Positions 46,901 to 57,705 are shown, counted from the stretch's first letter. The stretch is DNA of 64,000 bases from Stomoxys calcitrans (GCF_963082655.1 NC_081554.1:120169869-120233868); one strand, 5' to 3'. A program made the numbers and translations. The notes: generated from the sequence alone by a model not told the origin.

Positions 46901-47218
46901 TACGTTCAACCTCACGTACGGTCTTAAATCCTCCTTAGTATCCGTGAAGGCGTTCATGGAATTTTTAAGAAATTTTCGGTTCAATTTGACATCTTTCCAA
47001 AATCTTCGAAGCCTTTCTGTGTTCCGTTTCGAAGTTCCATTTCGAGTAGGCAAGAAAGCAATCGATTCACAAAATATTCGGCTCCTAATGGCCTGATATC
47101 GTCTCAATCTCTCATGATAGGGTATAATTGGTGTAAGTCTAGGTTCATATCCGAAGCCGTGGCTTGGAGGTAATTGACATGTCTGGGTAGATACAGAATT
47201 ATGTGATTCTATTTTTTC
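43907..47218 (-). CDS. pol: Pol polyprotein of the LTR retrotransposon
   Basis: More than 1066 residues and in the -1 frame relative to gag. There is no ATG near its start; the frame is open back into the end of gag. In order it has the retropepsin motif DTGAS in GLVDTGASVTCIGG, a Gypsy RT with KSRLCLDSRRLN, MPFGLTNAP and catalytic YLDD, an RNase H beginning FVIQCDASKVGIGG, an integrase HHCC zinc finger (HSSPNSAHCG...NKCVECKQ), and a DDE core (D in YMDFLGPY, D in TDNGSQF, E in NASERLNR). It ends in a GPY/F-like C-terminal domain (ELVDHEGNPIGTYHGKDL). No frame breaks, so it is probably competent. The stop is only 52 bp from the 3' LTR; I see no clear polypurine tract there. Confidence 0.93.
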   Translation of the reverse strand, partial: EKIESHNSVSTQTCQLPPSHGFGYEPRLTPIIPYHERLRRYQAIRSRIFCESIAFLPTRNGTSKRNTERLRRFWKDVKLNRKFLKNSMNAFTDTKEDLRPYVRLNVLGMDLLGLVDTGASVTCIGGTAARSFLERDVPYRRLRETISTAGGSQCNIAGYVDCDIGFRGEKKGFRVYIVPDLKYELYLGIDFVKSFALLNLVGLEVNEVSRTAVPDGHALTADMQTRLNTVIELFPSFKREGLGRTSLLEHTIEVETGARPVKQRYFSVSPAIERLIHAEVDEMLRLGVIEVAPPNCPWSSPVTLVRRNGKSRLCLDSRRLNAVTVKDAYPQPKISNILSRLPKAEYITSLDLKHAFWQIGLARDSRDMTAFTVPNRPLYRFCVMPFGLTNAPQTMSRLMDVVIPANLRHQVFIYLDDLLLVSQSFADHLELLIEVSQCLRKAGLTLNIDKCRWCLRQVKYLGYVIGNGVIKTDPDKISAIRDLLPPKSVREVRQFLGLASWYRRFIDGFSALTAPISDLTKKTTRFAWTKEADEAFETLKTRLTSAPVLITPDFDKPFVIQCDASKVGIGGVLAQEDEEGVERPISFFSYKLNKSQRNYSITELECLAALKSIEKFREYVEGHRFKVVTDHASLQWLMRQTDLNGRLVRWSLKLQGFDFKIEHRRGSLQTVPDALSRLSLESFSLEDTGPDIDLQSPAFSGPKYTDLRSSILKEQCNLPDLKIIDNFIYKRTNFSDGNPFSEASNWKLWVPGELTAGVIRRCHSSPNSAHCGIGKTLEKIRRNLFWPKMTVEVRNFINKCVECKQSKAPNVVLRPLMGDRVVSERPFQRVYMDFLGPYPRSKMGHIGILVLLDHFSKFPILKAVKRFTASDVSDFLQSFLFTYYGVPEYIVTDNGSQFRSVQFKELMGRYGIRHVFTAPYSPQSNASERLNRSILASVRSYLKRDQREWDVHLDSISIALRSLVHTSIGYSPYHVLFGYPMITHGGSYELLRRLDGLNEGEDICHSDKLQIIRQNVKENLESAYNSCQRIYNLRSRAIEYKEGDIAYRRNFVQSRKADNFNSKLAPRWLQCKIVRRVGNCYYELVDHEGNPIGTYHGKDLKPA

Positions 47219-48678
47219 GAGCGGAATCCGCCCGCTCTCCCGTTTCCCTGAATCTTACAATTCGAGCAGTTCGGTTTCAAAACCTCCTCTGCTCCACAAC
47301 CGTAGCAGAAGATGGATCTCTCTTCTAAGCAATCCGCGAAGGTATGGCCGGGTTTCCTGCAATTCCAGCAGACAACATTGGAACCCCGGTCCATTGCAGA
47401 AACATCCGCTGCAACATCCTCAACCTCATCTAACTCTAATTCATTTACTCGCTTCATAGGAGTCCTATAAGTCTGCTTTTCAATCTCACTATTCAGCACT
47501 TCTCTCCTCAGTAACAAATGTCGAAGGTGGGCTACGGAAGCTACGTCAATGTAAAAGAGCTCCTTTCTCAATTGCGGCCTTAAATTCCTTTTGAGCATCT
47601 CCACCAAATCGTGTTCCAACAATGGGTACCGGAGCCTATCGCAAAGTTTCAAAACGTCCGTATAATACTCGTCGAAATTCTCACCAGCCATCTGCTTTCG
47701 ATCCCTTATCATCTCCCTTATATCATTATCCGAAAGGTGATCTGAAAAATACGACCTCAATGCTCCACGCAACGGATCCCATCTTATTACTCCCACTGCA
47801 CTGCGATACCTCCAGTACCATTCTTTTGCTCTTCCAATCAAAAGAATGTGGAAATGGTCACATAGAAGCTGAAAATCTCCTCCTAGATTGTCCCGTGTCA
47901 ATGAAGTAATTACGTATAAAAATTTTCCAACAGGAAAATTTGTCGAATTGCCATCAAATTTCACGGACCAACTATTTATCACATTGGCCACCTTACTACT
48001 ATTTGTGAGAGATATCGAGGAAATTGTGTCGTTATGTCCACCCCGACTCACGTCAGCAAAATTCAACTGTGGAATATCATAATTGGCCCCAGATGCCGTA
48101 TTTCGGCCCAAAGGATGACCACCAAGGAATGTCGGTCGGGTATTAAGTGGCGGAAAAACGTCCTGCGGAAAATCTGGTTCGAAAACCCTACTGACATTCA
48201 GTTCATCTAATTTTCGTGACAACCTCTCTATAGTCTGATAAATTTTGGTAATCTCATTTCCGACATTATCGTCGGCACCTAAATCATCACGCGGAACAGT
48301 ATCTGAGTTCGGTAACGTATGGTTATTCACCCCGGAAGGATTCTGCGTTTCACCACTACCTGGTAGTGAAAGATTCCTGTTGCCATCAAGTCCAGCCAAC
48401 CTTCTAGCAGACCTAGTTTGAATCGTATTTGCCTTCGAGGATGTCGTCTTCTTCTTTGCCCCCGTACCTTGAGGAGGTGGAACTGACGACAGTCTAAACT
48501 GCGTCAGACCAGTCATATCAACCGAAGCCTGACAAGTTGGACAAAATGGATTATTCTCGGTGAAGTTCTGTAGGCATACGTAATGAAATGTATGGGAGCA
48601 TTTAGTAGACACAAGAACTTGCAGATTATCAAATAAATTGGAACAAATACTACACTGTAAATTCATCGGGGTTGCCAT
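47209..48678 (-). CDS. gag: Gag protein with N-terminal RING-H2 finger
   Basis: 489 residues from an ATG. Residues 9-49 form a complete RING-H2 pattern: Cys9, Cys12, Cys27, His29, His32, Cys35, Cys46, Cys49. RING domains are usually E3 ubiquitin ligases and are not a standard part of Gag. A low-complexity linker follows, then a Gypsy capsid-like helical region (AKEWYWRYRSAVG, RDRKQMAGENFDEYYTDVLKL) and a nucleocapsid part. The first zinc knuckle (CWNCRKPGHTFADC) is canonical CX2CX4HX4C; the second (CYGCGAEEVLKPNC) has Val where His is expected. It makes the particle that carries the RNA; pol follows by frameshift. The RING role (particle turnover, host protein targeting) is unknown. Confidence 0.9.
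   Translation of the reverse strand: MATPMNLQCSICSNLFDNLQVLVSTKCSHTFHYVCLQNFTENNPFCPTCQASVDMTGLTQFRLSSVPPPQGTGAKKKTTSSKANTIQTRSARRLAGLDGNRNLSLPGSGETQNPSGVNNHTLPNSDTVPRDDLGADDNVGNEITKIYQTIERLSRKLDELNVSRVFEPDFPQDVFPPLNTRPTFLGGHPLGRNTASGANYDIPQLNFADVSRGGHNDTISSISLTNSSKVANVINSWSVKFDGNSTNFPVGKFLYVITSLTRDNLGGDFQLLCDHFHILLIGRAKEWYWRYRSAVGVIRWDPLRGALRSYFSDHLSDNDIREMIRDRKQMAGENFDEYYTDVLKLCDRLRYPLLEHDLVEMLKRNLRPQLRKELFYIDVASVAHLRHLLLRREVLNSEIEKQTYRTPMKRVNELELDEVEDVAADVSAMDRGSNVVCWNCRKPGHTFADCLEERSIFCYGCGAEEVLKPNCSNCKIQGNGRAGGFRSKK
47212..47218 (-). promoter_or_regulatory. gag-pol -1 frameshift site (G_AAA_AAA)
   Basis: The gag frame reads TCG AAA AAA TAG. Slipping back one base gives GAA AAA ATA GAA..., open through all of pol. 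It is not a perfect X_XXY_YYZ heptamer (G instead of A first), but the A6 run directly before the gag stop and the -1 relation strongly imply frameshifting. Confidence 0.65.
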
Positions 48679-49159
48679 CTTTAAATTTCAAGTCAAATTT
48701 GAAATTTTACGTTTCTAATAAGTATTATGAAGTTATAGAAGCCAAGCCAAAGCAGTGAATAAAATTTATTGTAAGGTGAAAAACTGTGAATAAATGGATG
48801 GAAAACATCGGAGATCCTATCACGTGTGACGTTTAAGTATCGGATAACTGATCTATCAGAAGTGACAATAAAAGCTATATTCCAGAGTACCTAAAATCGT
48901 CCACAAAGGGTTAAAATTCCACAACGTTTCCAAATTGGCTATGGTAATCTAAAGAAAGTTATTGAGTAGATGCATTAACGATCTCAAAAGAGTTCCACTT
49001 GTGGACTAGTGACAATGTATGTCTATCACATGACAACTAGTAATTCCTGCAAATTTCCTTAATATGATCCCGAATAACTGCACCTTGTAGATGTAGAAAC
49101 CTGACTAATCCCATGTAACAAGATAGAGTCGAATGGTTACGGACGATTTGGATAGTCAG
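48679..49159 (-). other. 5' leader of the LTR retrotransposon
   Basis: About 480 bp of untranslated leader between primer site and gag ATG, expected to hold packaging signals; no motif is identifiable by eye. Confidence 0.6.
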
Positions 49160-49177
49160 GCCCCACGTTGGGCGCCA
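49160..49177 (-). promoter_or_regulatory. Primer binding site, tRNA-Lys
   Basis: The minus strand reads TGGCGCCCAACGTGGGGC, starting two bases inside the 5' LTR. It is complementary to the 3' end of fly tRNA-Lys(CUU) (...GCCCCACGTTGGGCG plus CCA), the primer also used by the gypsy group. Confidence 0.85.
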
Positions 49178-49179
49178 TC

Positions 49180-50988
49180 TGTAATGGTCTCTTTTCGTTA
49201 TCACGTAACAGTGGTATGAAAAGGATTTCGTTCGGACTTCAGAGAGGACTGCACGTTCTTAGAAAAGGCTAGGACTCGCCGGATGGGGTGGGGTTCTTGT
49301 GCTCTCTTAAATCCTCCATCGACCAAAACAAGAAATCGAACGTGCAAAGCTATAGTATGTACTAATTAAATATCGGAAGGACGTTAATCGGACTATGACT
49401 GACTCTAATATTAAAAAAATTAAGTCATTTCACCTTACATATGTGGGTCTATTGCTCTTAAAGACCCCTTGCCCACGCCGACCTATGTTCTCATAAAGTC
49501 CCTTCTCATTTTATGGAGAACCCCTGAATGGACACCGATTTTGGCTTGGCCCCCTTTTAACTTCTTAAACAAAAATTAGCCCATATTTAATTATTCAATT
49601 CTTATTCTAGAAAACAAAGGTATTCTCTTAAACGTATTATATAGGTAATGACCTTGGTAATTAAGTAAATCTAAATATCAAAAAAAAAAACAATAGAATA
49701 ATGATAGAATGATAGAAACAACTTACATGTCTAACTCCGAACATCCATTATGCTGAGGCCTCTGCATGCGGTGAAAACGTTCGCTGGGAATAACTTTATA
49801 TTAAAACTAATGATATGTACTTATAATTACAAACTCGCCAAAATGTATCAAAATGAACTATTATTTACATTGATATGAAAAGTAAATAACGAGTACGTAC
49901 TTAAAAAAACAAAACAAACTCGCTAAATAGAAGTATAAGAGTTTGCAATATTACTACTCAGTTACTCATTCAATCTGTGGTTACAACAACAACATTACTT
50001 AGTTACTTTTAATCTCTTTTCTCTGCTATGCTTTGAGACAAGTAGCCTAAGTTAGCGGGGAGGTGGAGGGAAGACGAGATCAACTCCCCATTAACCACAG
50101 CCACTGTAAGTCTGTCTCAGAGAGTTAAAATTTTGTGAGAAAGAGAACAATAGAATAACAAGGAATAGCAAAGAATAGATATTTGAGAATAAAAAAAAAG
50201 AAATATCAAGGAAGCACGGGGTGATGAATGAAAATGGCAAATGCAAATAATGAATGAAAATGATGAATGAAAATGATGAATGAAATCAAAATCACTTAAC
50301 AGCAACAAAATATCCACGTTATAAATGTAACCTTGCGAGTCCAGGAAGGGCGGTTAAATAAATTTAAAATCAAACAAAGGTATTTATAGCACTTGTCGTC
50401 CAAATCAAATTGTGCTGATGGTATAAAAATTCCAATGCTTCCAAATGGTATGCCACTGCTCTAACCTCGCCGAGTGTAACTCCAAATGTCTGGACAGCAG
50501 AATTATGATCAATTCCCATTCACTAAGCCTCCTTCTATATCAATCTTTGGTCATACATATCCAAATCACCAGGATCATACAATTGAATTGGCCACGTGGG
50601 GCCTTAAGTTATCGGTCGACCCACGTGGACCCCTTTTAAAATCGTGGACACAAATCTTGAAGAAAATGATGGATTTAGCAAATTCACTTCAAATCTATGC
50701 AAAAACACTACCTTTATAGCACTTGCTAATTGTCACAATTCCACCTGACAGGAAATAATTAAAACCCGTGAACGAGCACTGGCAAGACGTTGTTCACTGT
50801 GTATTTACCCAAAGTATTTTAGGCCACTAATTTCGATCTTTACTTCACCGGCACTGAATGGGAATGAGCACTAAAACTGAAATAGCAGATGTCATAACCT
50901 ATGCGCCAGTCGGTTCAATTCATGTTGTCCCCTTGAAGCATGATACCGCTAGGTATGACAGAACAAAGAAGAGATGAGGAAAAAAAAA

Positions 50989-51028
<40 letters not shown>

Positions 51029-51281
51029 AGAGATTGAAATCTTGATTCCACCAACAATTCCCCTTACAGCAGAATGCAATCGAAACGGCTCCCCTCATCC
51101 TATAATAGGCGCTGCTGCCAATGAGCATACAAATCAATGCAAATAAATGATGTCAACTATTCTAATCTGAAAACCTCTAACCTAATCGTAAAGCTATATG
51201 AGGACACCACTGTAGATAAAAAGAGCACTATCAAGGTGTTTAATGTTATAAATCCGTGACAGAAAATATATAGCCGTCACA
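49180..51281 (-). repeat. 5' LTR
   Basis: Identical by eye to 41753-43854, including the poly(A) run. It should drive the retrotransposon transcript on the minus strand. Followed at 51282 by the AGGC target duplication. Confidence 0.93.
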
Positions 51282-51285
51282 AGGC

Positions 51286-51539
51286 GAGGATCAATGAATA
51301 GAACAAAAACGATGAACAAATCAAACTTAAATTTCAATAATTTTTATATTTGTATGTTTCTTCACAATAGGAGGTTGAAAATTGTTATGGTCGAGAGTCA
51401 ACATTCCCTTTCTTTCACTACAGATCATGATGAACTGGTTTCGAATCTGTACTATTTGTAGACGATCAATAATTTGTAAGGCAACACAAAACAAAGCATA
51501 ATGGGATTAACAACAAACAATCACACTTCTTGGCGTTTT
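51286..51539. other. Ryk-family intron/intergenic, no gene seen
   Basis: Unique DNA following the LTR element; nothing recognised. Confidence 0.4.
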
Positions 51540-52830
51540 TATACCCTCCACCATAGGATGGGGGTATACTAATTTCGTCATTCTGTTTGTAACTCCTCGA
51601 AATATTAGACTCAGACCACATAAAGTATATATATTCTTGATCATCATGACGATCATGAATATCAGATCAGACGTCCGTCTGTCCGATCGTCCGTCTGTCT
51701 ATCGAAAGCACGCTAACTTTCGAAGGAATAAAGCTAGACGCTTGAAATTTTGCACAAATACTTCTTATAGGTGTAGGTCGCTTGGGATTGTAAATGGGCC
51801 ATATCGATCCATGTTTTGATATAGCTGTCATATATATGTTTTAGTATCACTTCCAACATCTAAGCTAAGTATGGCTCAAATCGGTCCATAACCTGATATA
51901 GCTGTCGTATAAACCGATCTGGGGTCTTAACTTCTTGAGCCACTAGAGGACGCAATTCTTATCCGATTTGGCTGAAATTTTGCACGAGGTGTTCTTCTTA
52001 AGCCTTTAGAGGGCGCAAATCCTATCCGATTTCGCTGTAATTTTTCATGACATGTTTCGTTATGACTTTCAACAACTGTGCAAAGTATGGTTTAAATGGG
52101 TTCATAACCTGATATAGCTGCCATATAAATCGATCTGGGATCTTGACATCTTGAGCCTCTACAGGGCGCAATTATTATCTGATTTGGTTGAAATTTTTAG
52201 AACATGACCTTCAACATACGTGTCAAATATGGTCTGAATCGGTCTATAGCCTAATACAGTTCCTCTACAAAACTATCTCCCTATTTTACTTTTTGAGCCC
52301 CTAAAGGACGCAATTCTTATTCGATTTGGCTGAAATTTTACACAATGACTTCACCTATAGTCTCCAACATATTATGGTCCGAATCTGATCATAACTTGAT
52401 ATAGCTCCAATAGCATAGCAATTATTTTCAAACGCATGTTTGATCCGATTTTTTTGAAATTTCGCATAGATGAATTTTAAGGCCTGGAGACAGAATATAC
52501 TCAAATTGTATGAAATCCGTTCAGATTTAGACATAGCTCCCATATATATGATCGTCCGACTCGGTCTAATATTGCAATAATTTGGTCATTTGTCAACTAA
52601 TCTACACGAAATTTAGCACGCAAAATTTTTTTTGGAGTCTTGAGATTACTGGTGAATTTTACAGAAATCGGTTCAGTTTATTTTATAGCTCTGATATATA
52701 TCATTCAATTAATTTTCACTTCTAGGGCTTTTTGCAAGAGTATTTATCAAATTTTGCACAATGTCCTCTTCTATGACTCCTATAATGTGCATCGAATTTG
52801 GTCAAAATCGGTTCCGATTGGGGGGGAGAC
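51540..52830 (-). repeat. mini-me/Helitron-like element, decayed 3' half
   Basis: 'ataccctccaccataggatg' start, (TA)n, core, GTCY, then units that become increasingly diverged ('gatatagctccaatagcata', 'gacatagctcccatatatat'). There is no hairpin terminus before the unique DNA at about 52830. Confidence 0.7.
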
Positions 52831-54160
52831 CACCCCACATTTTTTTTAAAACGAAAATTGCTAAAATTGTTCTGTTACTGTGAAATTGGGAAAGATCAAA
52901 CTCAAACTTTTTTTGAAAATTGTGGCCGCTACTGTGTGCAGGAACTGTCCCATCAGCGGTGATATTTGGTTTAAGTCCTTTGAATTTCTTACTGCTTGCC
53001 AACACACTATTTATAGGCCGATCCTAATCTTTCAAAGCCTTTAAAATGTGTTTGTCTTTGCGAATATCTTAGTTTTAAAGTGATTGTTTTGGTGAATTAG
53101 ATTCAGTATATTGATGAAATTTAGTTTGCGCTCATTTTAATTTGCTCTCAAACTAGTTTTATGATTTCAACAGGTTATTGTTTGTGTCGGTCAATTGGAT
53201 TTAAAAGACTTTTACTTTCATAAAATTTTACTCAAACCAATTGAAGAAATTTGCAAATTTAAATGTTATAAATATTTAAAAAAAAAGATAAATTTTGATC
53301 AGTTTTTACGACGAGCCATCTACGTTCTGCTTAAATGATGCTCGGTAGATGATGTAAATAAATAATTGATGTCAAATGGCCTAGCGACAACCGTAAGCAC
53401 AATATAAAACTTGCTCTCACAGACAAAAGTCTGCCGACTAGTATTATTTTAACATTTCCTTACTTAAGGTGCGCATTAAGTTCTTTTCATTGTGAAAAGA
53501 TTTTTTTTAAACAAAATCAATAATTCAAAATGTAAAATTTAAAATTTTTTAAAAATTTTTCAGTGTGTCCAACCTTACGGTCTAAGCCTACAGAATTAAT
53601 AAATTTCTACAATAATCAACGATGCTTGTTATTTTCTGATAGATTTCGATCCTAACTTACTATGAGCTGCGGACATGTTAACCTCTGCGCTTCGGTGGCC
53701 TCCATCACAGATAATTACAGAACATAAAAAATGAAAGAAAATTTCCAACAAAAAAAACTGTAAACGAAATTGGAACATATACTCTTTAAGATATTAAGTC
53801 GGCAGATTGGTACAAATTTGAACTCAACTTTGGTACTCAAAGCACAGTTAGAAGAAAACGGATTTAAAAAGCACATTTACAGCCAAAGAATGTACTTGAA
53901 ACCATTACCATTACCATTTCTTTATTCAGTATTCTATACCAATGGTGGGCGCCCTAAATGATGTGCACACTTCTTCCAAGCCTACGGGCTTATGTTCTCG
54001 TGCGCGTGCACAATAAAATGCAGTGTGTATTTGACCACCATTGCTCTAAACCCATTTATTTTGGTTCGTATATTATATCCTTCACCACCGAGAATACATA
54101 CTACGCTCAATACATGGAACCTATGTTGAAATCAATGCAGACTTTTATTTTGCATACCTA
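52831..54160. other. AT-rich region with a SINE-like fragment
   Basis: No gene seen. Around 53665-53710 the text 'gcggacatgttaacctctgc' and 'gcttcggtgg' matches the tRNA-like end of the repeat at 60630-60700 (reverse complement of an A-box-like 'TAGCGCAGAGGTTAGCATG'). Confidence 0.45.
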
Positions 54161-54165
54161 ATGAA

Positions 54166-54780
54166 ATATTGAATAGAACCACAGCCTTAAAAGGCCATAT
54201 CGGATGAAAGATATGTATGGAAACTATATCTAAATTTGAACTGATTTTAATGAAATTTTGCACACATATTGGAACGTTACATAAAACATCTCATGCTAAC
54301 TTTTATAAAGATCAGACAAGTACTTTGGCTTCTACTGCCTTAAAAGGCCTTATCGGATGAAAGACATATATGGAAGCTATATTTACATCTGATCCGATTT
54401 TAATGAAAATTTGCACATGTACTGCGACGTTAAAAAAATGTATCGTGCTAAATTTTGTAGAGATCGGACCAAAATTGTGACTGCTACAGCTTTAAAAACC
54501 ATATCGGATGAAAGATATATATGGGAACTATATCTAAATTTTTTGAACCGATTTTGTTCAAAATCGACAGCGTTCGTCCTTCGGCCAAAAAAATGGCATA
54601 TGGATAATTTCTAGACAATCGGACAATAAATGAGACCTGTACCTTGATCACAAGAATACATGATCAGGCAGATAGAGGAACATAGGGTAATCGAATCAGA
54701 AAGTGATTCTAAGCCGATCCGTATACTGGTGGTGGGTTCCCAAGATTCGACCGGGCCGAACTTAGCACGCTTTACTTGTT
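54166..54780 (-). repeat. mini-me-type element, fourth subfamily
   Basis: Three units of about 150 bp with 'ggcc.tatcggatgaaagata' and 'tggaactatatctaaattt', ending in the common terminus 'cgaccgggccgaacttagca' and 'ttacttgttt'. Again the same end carries a different body. Confidence 0.7.
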
Positions 54781-55029
54781 TGTGTAAAGAAGGGAGTTAA
54801 TAATGTAAAATCTGTGTTTTAAAATAAACGCATCAGTAAGTTTCTTTGTTAATTAATATTTTCTTTAAGAAAATACGATGTGGCGACTTTAGCAACATGT
54901 CAATCCGAACATCGCTTTTTTTTAAATTTCAAATTTCACAAAATTTATAAAGGAAATAAAAATTTTGTGTTAATGCAACTAAAACAAAACAAAACAACAA
55001 TCCTAAAACTGCCGACTACTAATTTTGTA

Positions 55030-56152
55030 TTGGGTTGCCCAAAAAGTAATTGCGGATTTTGTAAAAGAAAGTAAATGCATTTTTAATAAAACTTAGAATG
55101 AACTTTAATCAAATATGCTTTTTTATACCCTCCACCATAGGATGGGGGGTATACTAATTTCGTCATCCTGTTTGTAACTACTCGAAATATTCGTCTGAGA
55201 CCCCATAAAGTATATATATTCTTCATCGTCGTGACATTTTATGTCGATCTAGCCATGTCCGTCCGTCTGTCCGTCCGTCCGTCCGTCTGTCTGTCGAAAG
55301 CACGCTAACTTCCGAAGGAGTAAAGCTAGCCGCTTGAAATTTTGCACAAATACTTCTTATTAGTGTAGGTCGGTTGGTATTGTAAATGGGCCATATCGGT
55401 CCATAACCTGATATAGCTGCCATATAAACCGATCTTGGGTCTTGACTTCTTGAGCCTCTAGAGTGCGCAATTCTTATTCGATTTGAATGAAATTTTACAC
55501 GACGTATTTTGGTATGATATCCAACAATTGTGCAAAGTATGGTATAAATCGGTCCATAACCTGATATAGCTGCCATATAAACCGATCTGGGATCTTGACT
55601 TCTCGAACCTCTAGAGGGCGCAATTCTCATCCGATTTGGCTGAAATTTTGTACAAGGCCTTCTCTCATGACCTTCAATATACGTGTCTAGTATGGTCTGA
55701 ATCGATCAATAGCTTGATACAGCTCCCATATAAACCTATCTCCCGATTTTGCTTCTTGAGCCCTTACAAGGCGCAATTTTTATCCGAATGAACTGAAATA
55801 TTACACAATGACTTCTACAATGTCAATCAGCATTCAATTATGGTCCAAATCGGACTATAACTTGATATAGCTCCAATAGGATAACAGTTCTTATTCAATT
55901 ATTATTATTTGTCTAAAAAGAGATACCGCGCATAGAACTCGACAAATGCGATCAATGGTGGAGGGTATATAAGATTCGGCCCGGCCGAACTTGGCACGCT
56001 CTTACTTGTTTACACTTTTTTTCTAAAGCAAGCTAAAAGTAACAGCTGATAACTGACAGAAGAAAGAATGCAATTACAGAGTCACAAGCTGTGAAAAAAT
56101 TTGTCAACGCCGACTATATGAAAAATCCGCAATTACTTTTTGGGCAACCCAA
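55030..56152. mobile_element. mariner-type MITE split by a mini-me insertion
   Basis: TIRs ttgggttgcccaaaaagtaa (from 55030) and the reverse complement (to 56152), with flanking TA. The two halves together match the intact copy at 18873-19074. The interruption lies in its T-run before 'acactttttttctaaag'. Confidence 0.85.
55124..56010 (-). repeat. mini-me/Helitron-like element nested in the MITE
   Basis: Complete copy from 'ataccctccaccataggatg' through (TA)n, core and GTCY (about 55215-55298), four units, to 'ttcggcccggccgaacttgg' and 'cttacttg'. The uninterrupted MITE gives the empty site, so the borders can be set to within two or three T residues. Confidence 0.85.
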
Positions 56153-56239
56153 TATTTCTTGAGTAAGTGTTTATTTATTATTGAATGTAAATTGGCAACA
56201 TTCGGAATGAGTATAAAATTTGCTACTCATTTTGTACAG

Positions 56240-57705
56240 TTTTTTTATCGTCTTGATCTAAGTTGACCTAGCCATGTCCATCCGTCCGTCTATCTGTTTA
56301 TCGAAATCCCATTGAAATTTTGAACAAACACTTCTAATTGTGTAGATCATAGGGGCTTGTAAATGATACATATTGGTTCAAATTTGGATATACCTCCCCT
56401 ACAAAATGGGCCTTTGATTTGACTTCTTTAGCTCTTTCAAGCCTTATTTTTATTCCTCATACCACAACTGTGGACAGGATATTTTTTGAAACACCTAGAC
56501 TCAGTTTCTGATTCAATTTAGCTATGTCTGTCTGTCCATCTGTCTGTCCGTCTGTCCATCTATCTATCCATGTTAATTTGTGTACAAAGTATAGGTCGTA
56601 ATTTTCATCCGATCGTCTTCAACTTTGGTACAGGCATGCTTTCCGGCCAGATTTGGATATAGCTCTCATATATATGTTCGTCCGATTTACAGTAATAATG
56701 CATTAAAATGGTTATATGCTAAACGATTCTCTCGAAATTTGGTACGACGGATTTGCTCTTGTCTCTCGACATTACTGGTGAATTTCATTGAAATCGGTTC
56801 AGATAAAGCTGCTATATGATGTACCTATAGAGTCACAGCAAGTGCAATTATTGACCAATATTGCCAACATTTTCCACAACGCTTTCCTCGACGACTAAAA
56901 CAATATTCAGCTGTAGATATAGCTCCCATATATATGTACGTCCGATTTTGAGAAATATTGAAATAATGAGCTCAGTTCTTAATCGATTCTCTCGAAATTT
57001 GGCAGGAAAGATTTTCTTATGACTCTTAATATAACTGGTGAATTTCATAAAAATCGGTCCAGTTTTAGATATAGCTGTCACATATATATATCGCCCGATG
57101 TTCACTCCAAGAGCCACTGCAAGCACATTTATTGACCGATCTTGACAAAATTTTTTACAACTCTTTCCTCGACGGCTATTTAGATATAGTTCTTATATAT
57201 ATGATCGTCAGATTTTGAGTGATTTATAATAATGTTGTCGTTTTTCAAGCGTAGTTATTACAGTTTGAACATATTTGCTCGAAATTCGATACGAATTGTT
57301 AATAACCCATTCGAAAAAATCCGCCGAGGTCCATCAAAATTGGTCAAGAATTAGATCCAACTCCCACTTTGTACTTATAGGGTAGGTGTAAGGTATTATA
57401 CAGCAGCACTGCTCGGTTTTTTGCCTTTCCTTACTGTTTTTTTTTTTCAGATTTAGCCGAAATTTGGTAAAACAAGTTACTCAAAATTGACACTAATTGT
57501 TAATCGTATGGGGTAATAAACAAATCAAAATTTCTTATAAACCGTTGCCGCGATATAGCTTCTTGAGCCCCATGAAACCCCAATTATTACCCTATTTTAT
57601 ACCATCAAAATTATACAAATATAAACTGATTTAACTACTTTTTATATTCAGCAGACTCCTTGGTGATGGGTACCCAAGGTTCGGACTGGCCGAACTTAGA
57701 TATTT
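56240..57705 (-). repeat. mini-me-type element, 5'-truncated and diverged
   Basis: A core remnant ('cgtcttgatctaagttgacc'), two GTCY tracts (about 56275-56300 and 56525-56575), decayed units, and the terminus 'ggttcggactggccgaactt' near 57690. Confidence 0.65.

Larger units (their letters stand above)
41753..51281 (-). mobile_element. Complete Ty3/Gypsy LTR retrotransposon (Ulysses/Osvaldo-like)
   Basis: 9529 bp, transcribed on the minus strand. LTRs 49180-51281 (5') and 41753-43854 (3') are each 2102 bp, keep a constant offset of 7427 and appear identical by eye. The target duplication AGGC is at 41749-41752 and 51282-51285. A tRNA-Lys primer site, gag, and pol with protease-RT-RNase H-integrase in Gypsy order are present; there is no env. 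Very long LTRs (about 2.1 kb) and a 4-bp duplication recall Drosophila virilis Ulysses; this lineage call is inference. It lies upstream of Ryk exon 2 in the same orientation, probably inside the first intron. Confidence 0.92.

Noticed and set aside
55223..55630. Open frames encoding repeated GSRSQDPRSVYMAAISGYGPI-type peptides (also 33671-33943, 16618-16923, 32353-32538, 35067-35282)
   Set aside because: They come from the 153-bp mini-me unit, whose period is a multiple of three. Copies on both strands and in many decay states show no coding constraint.
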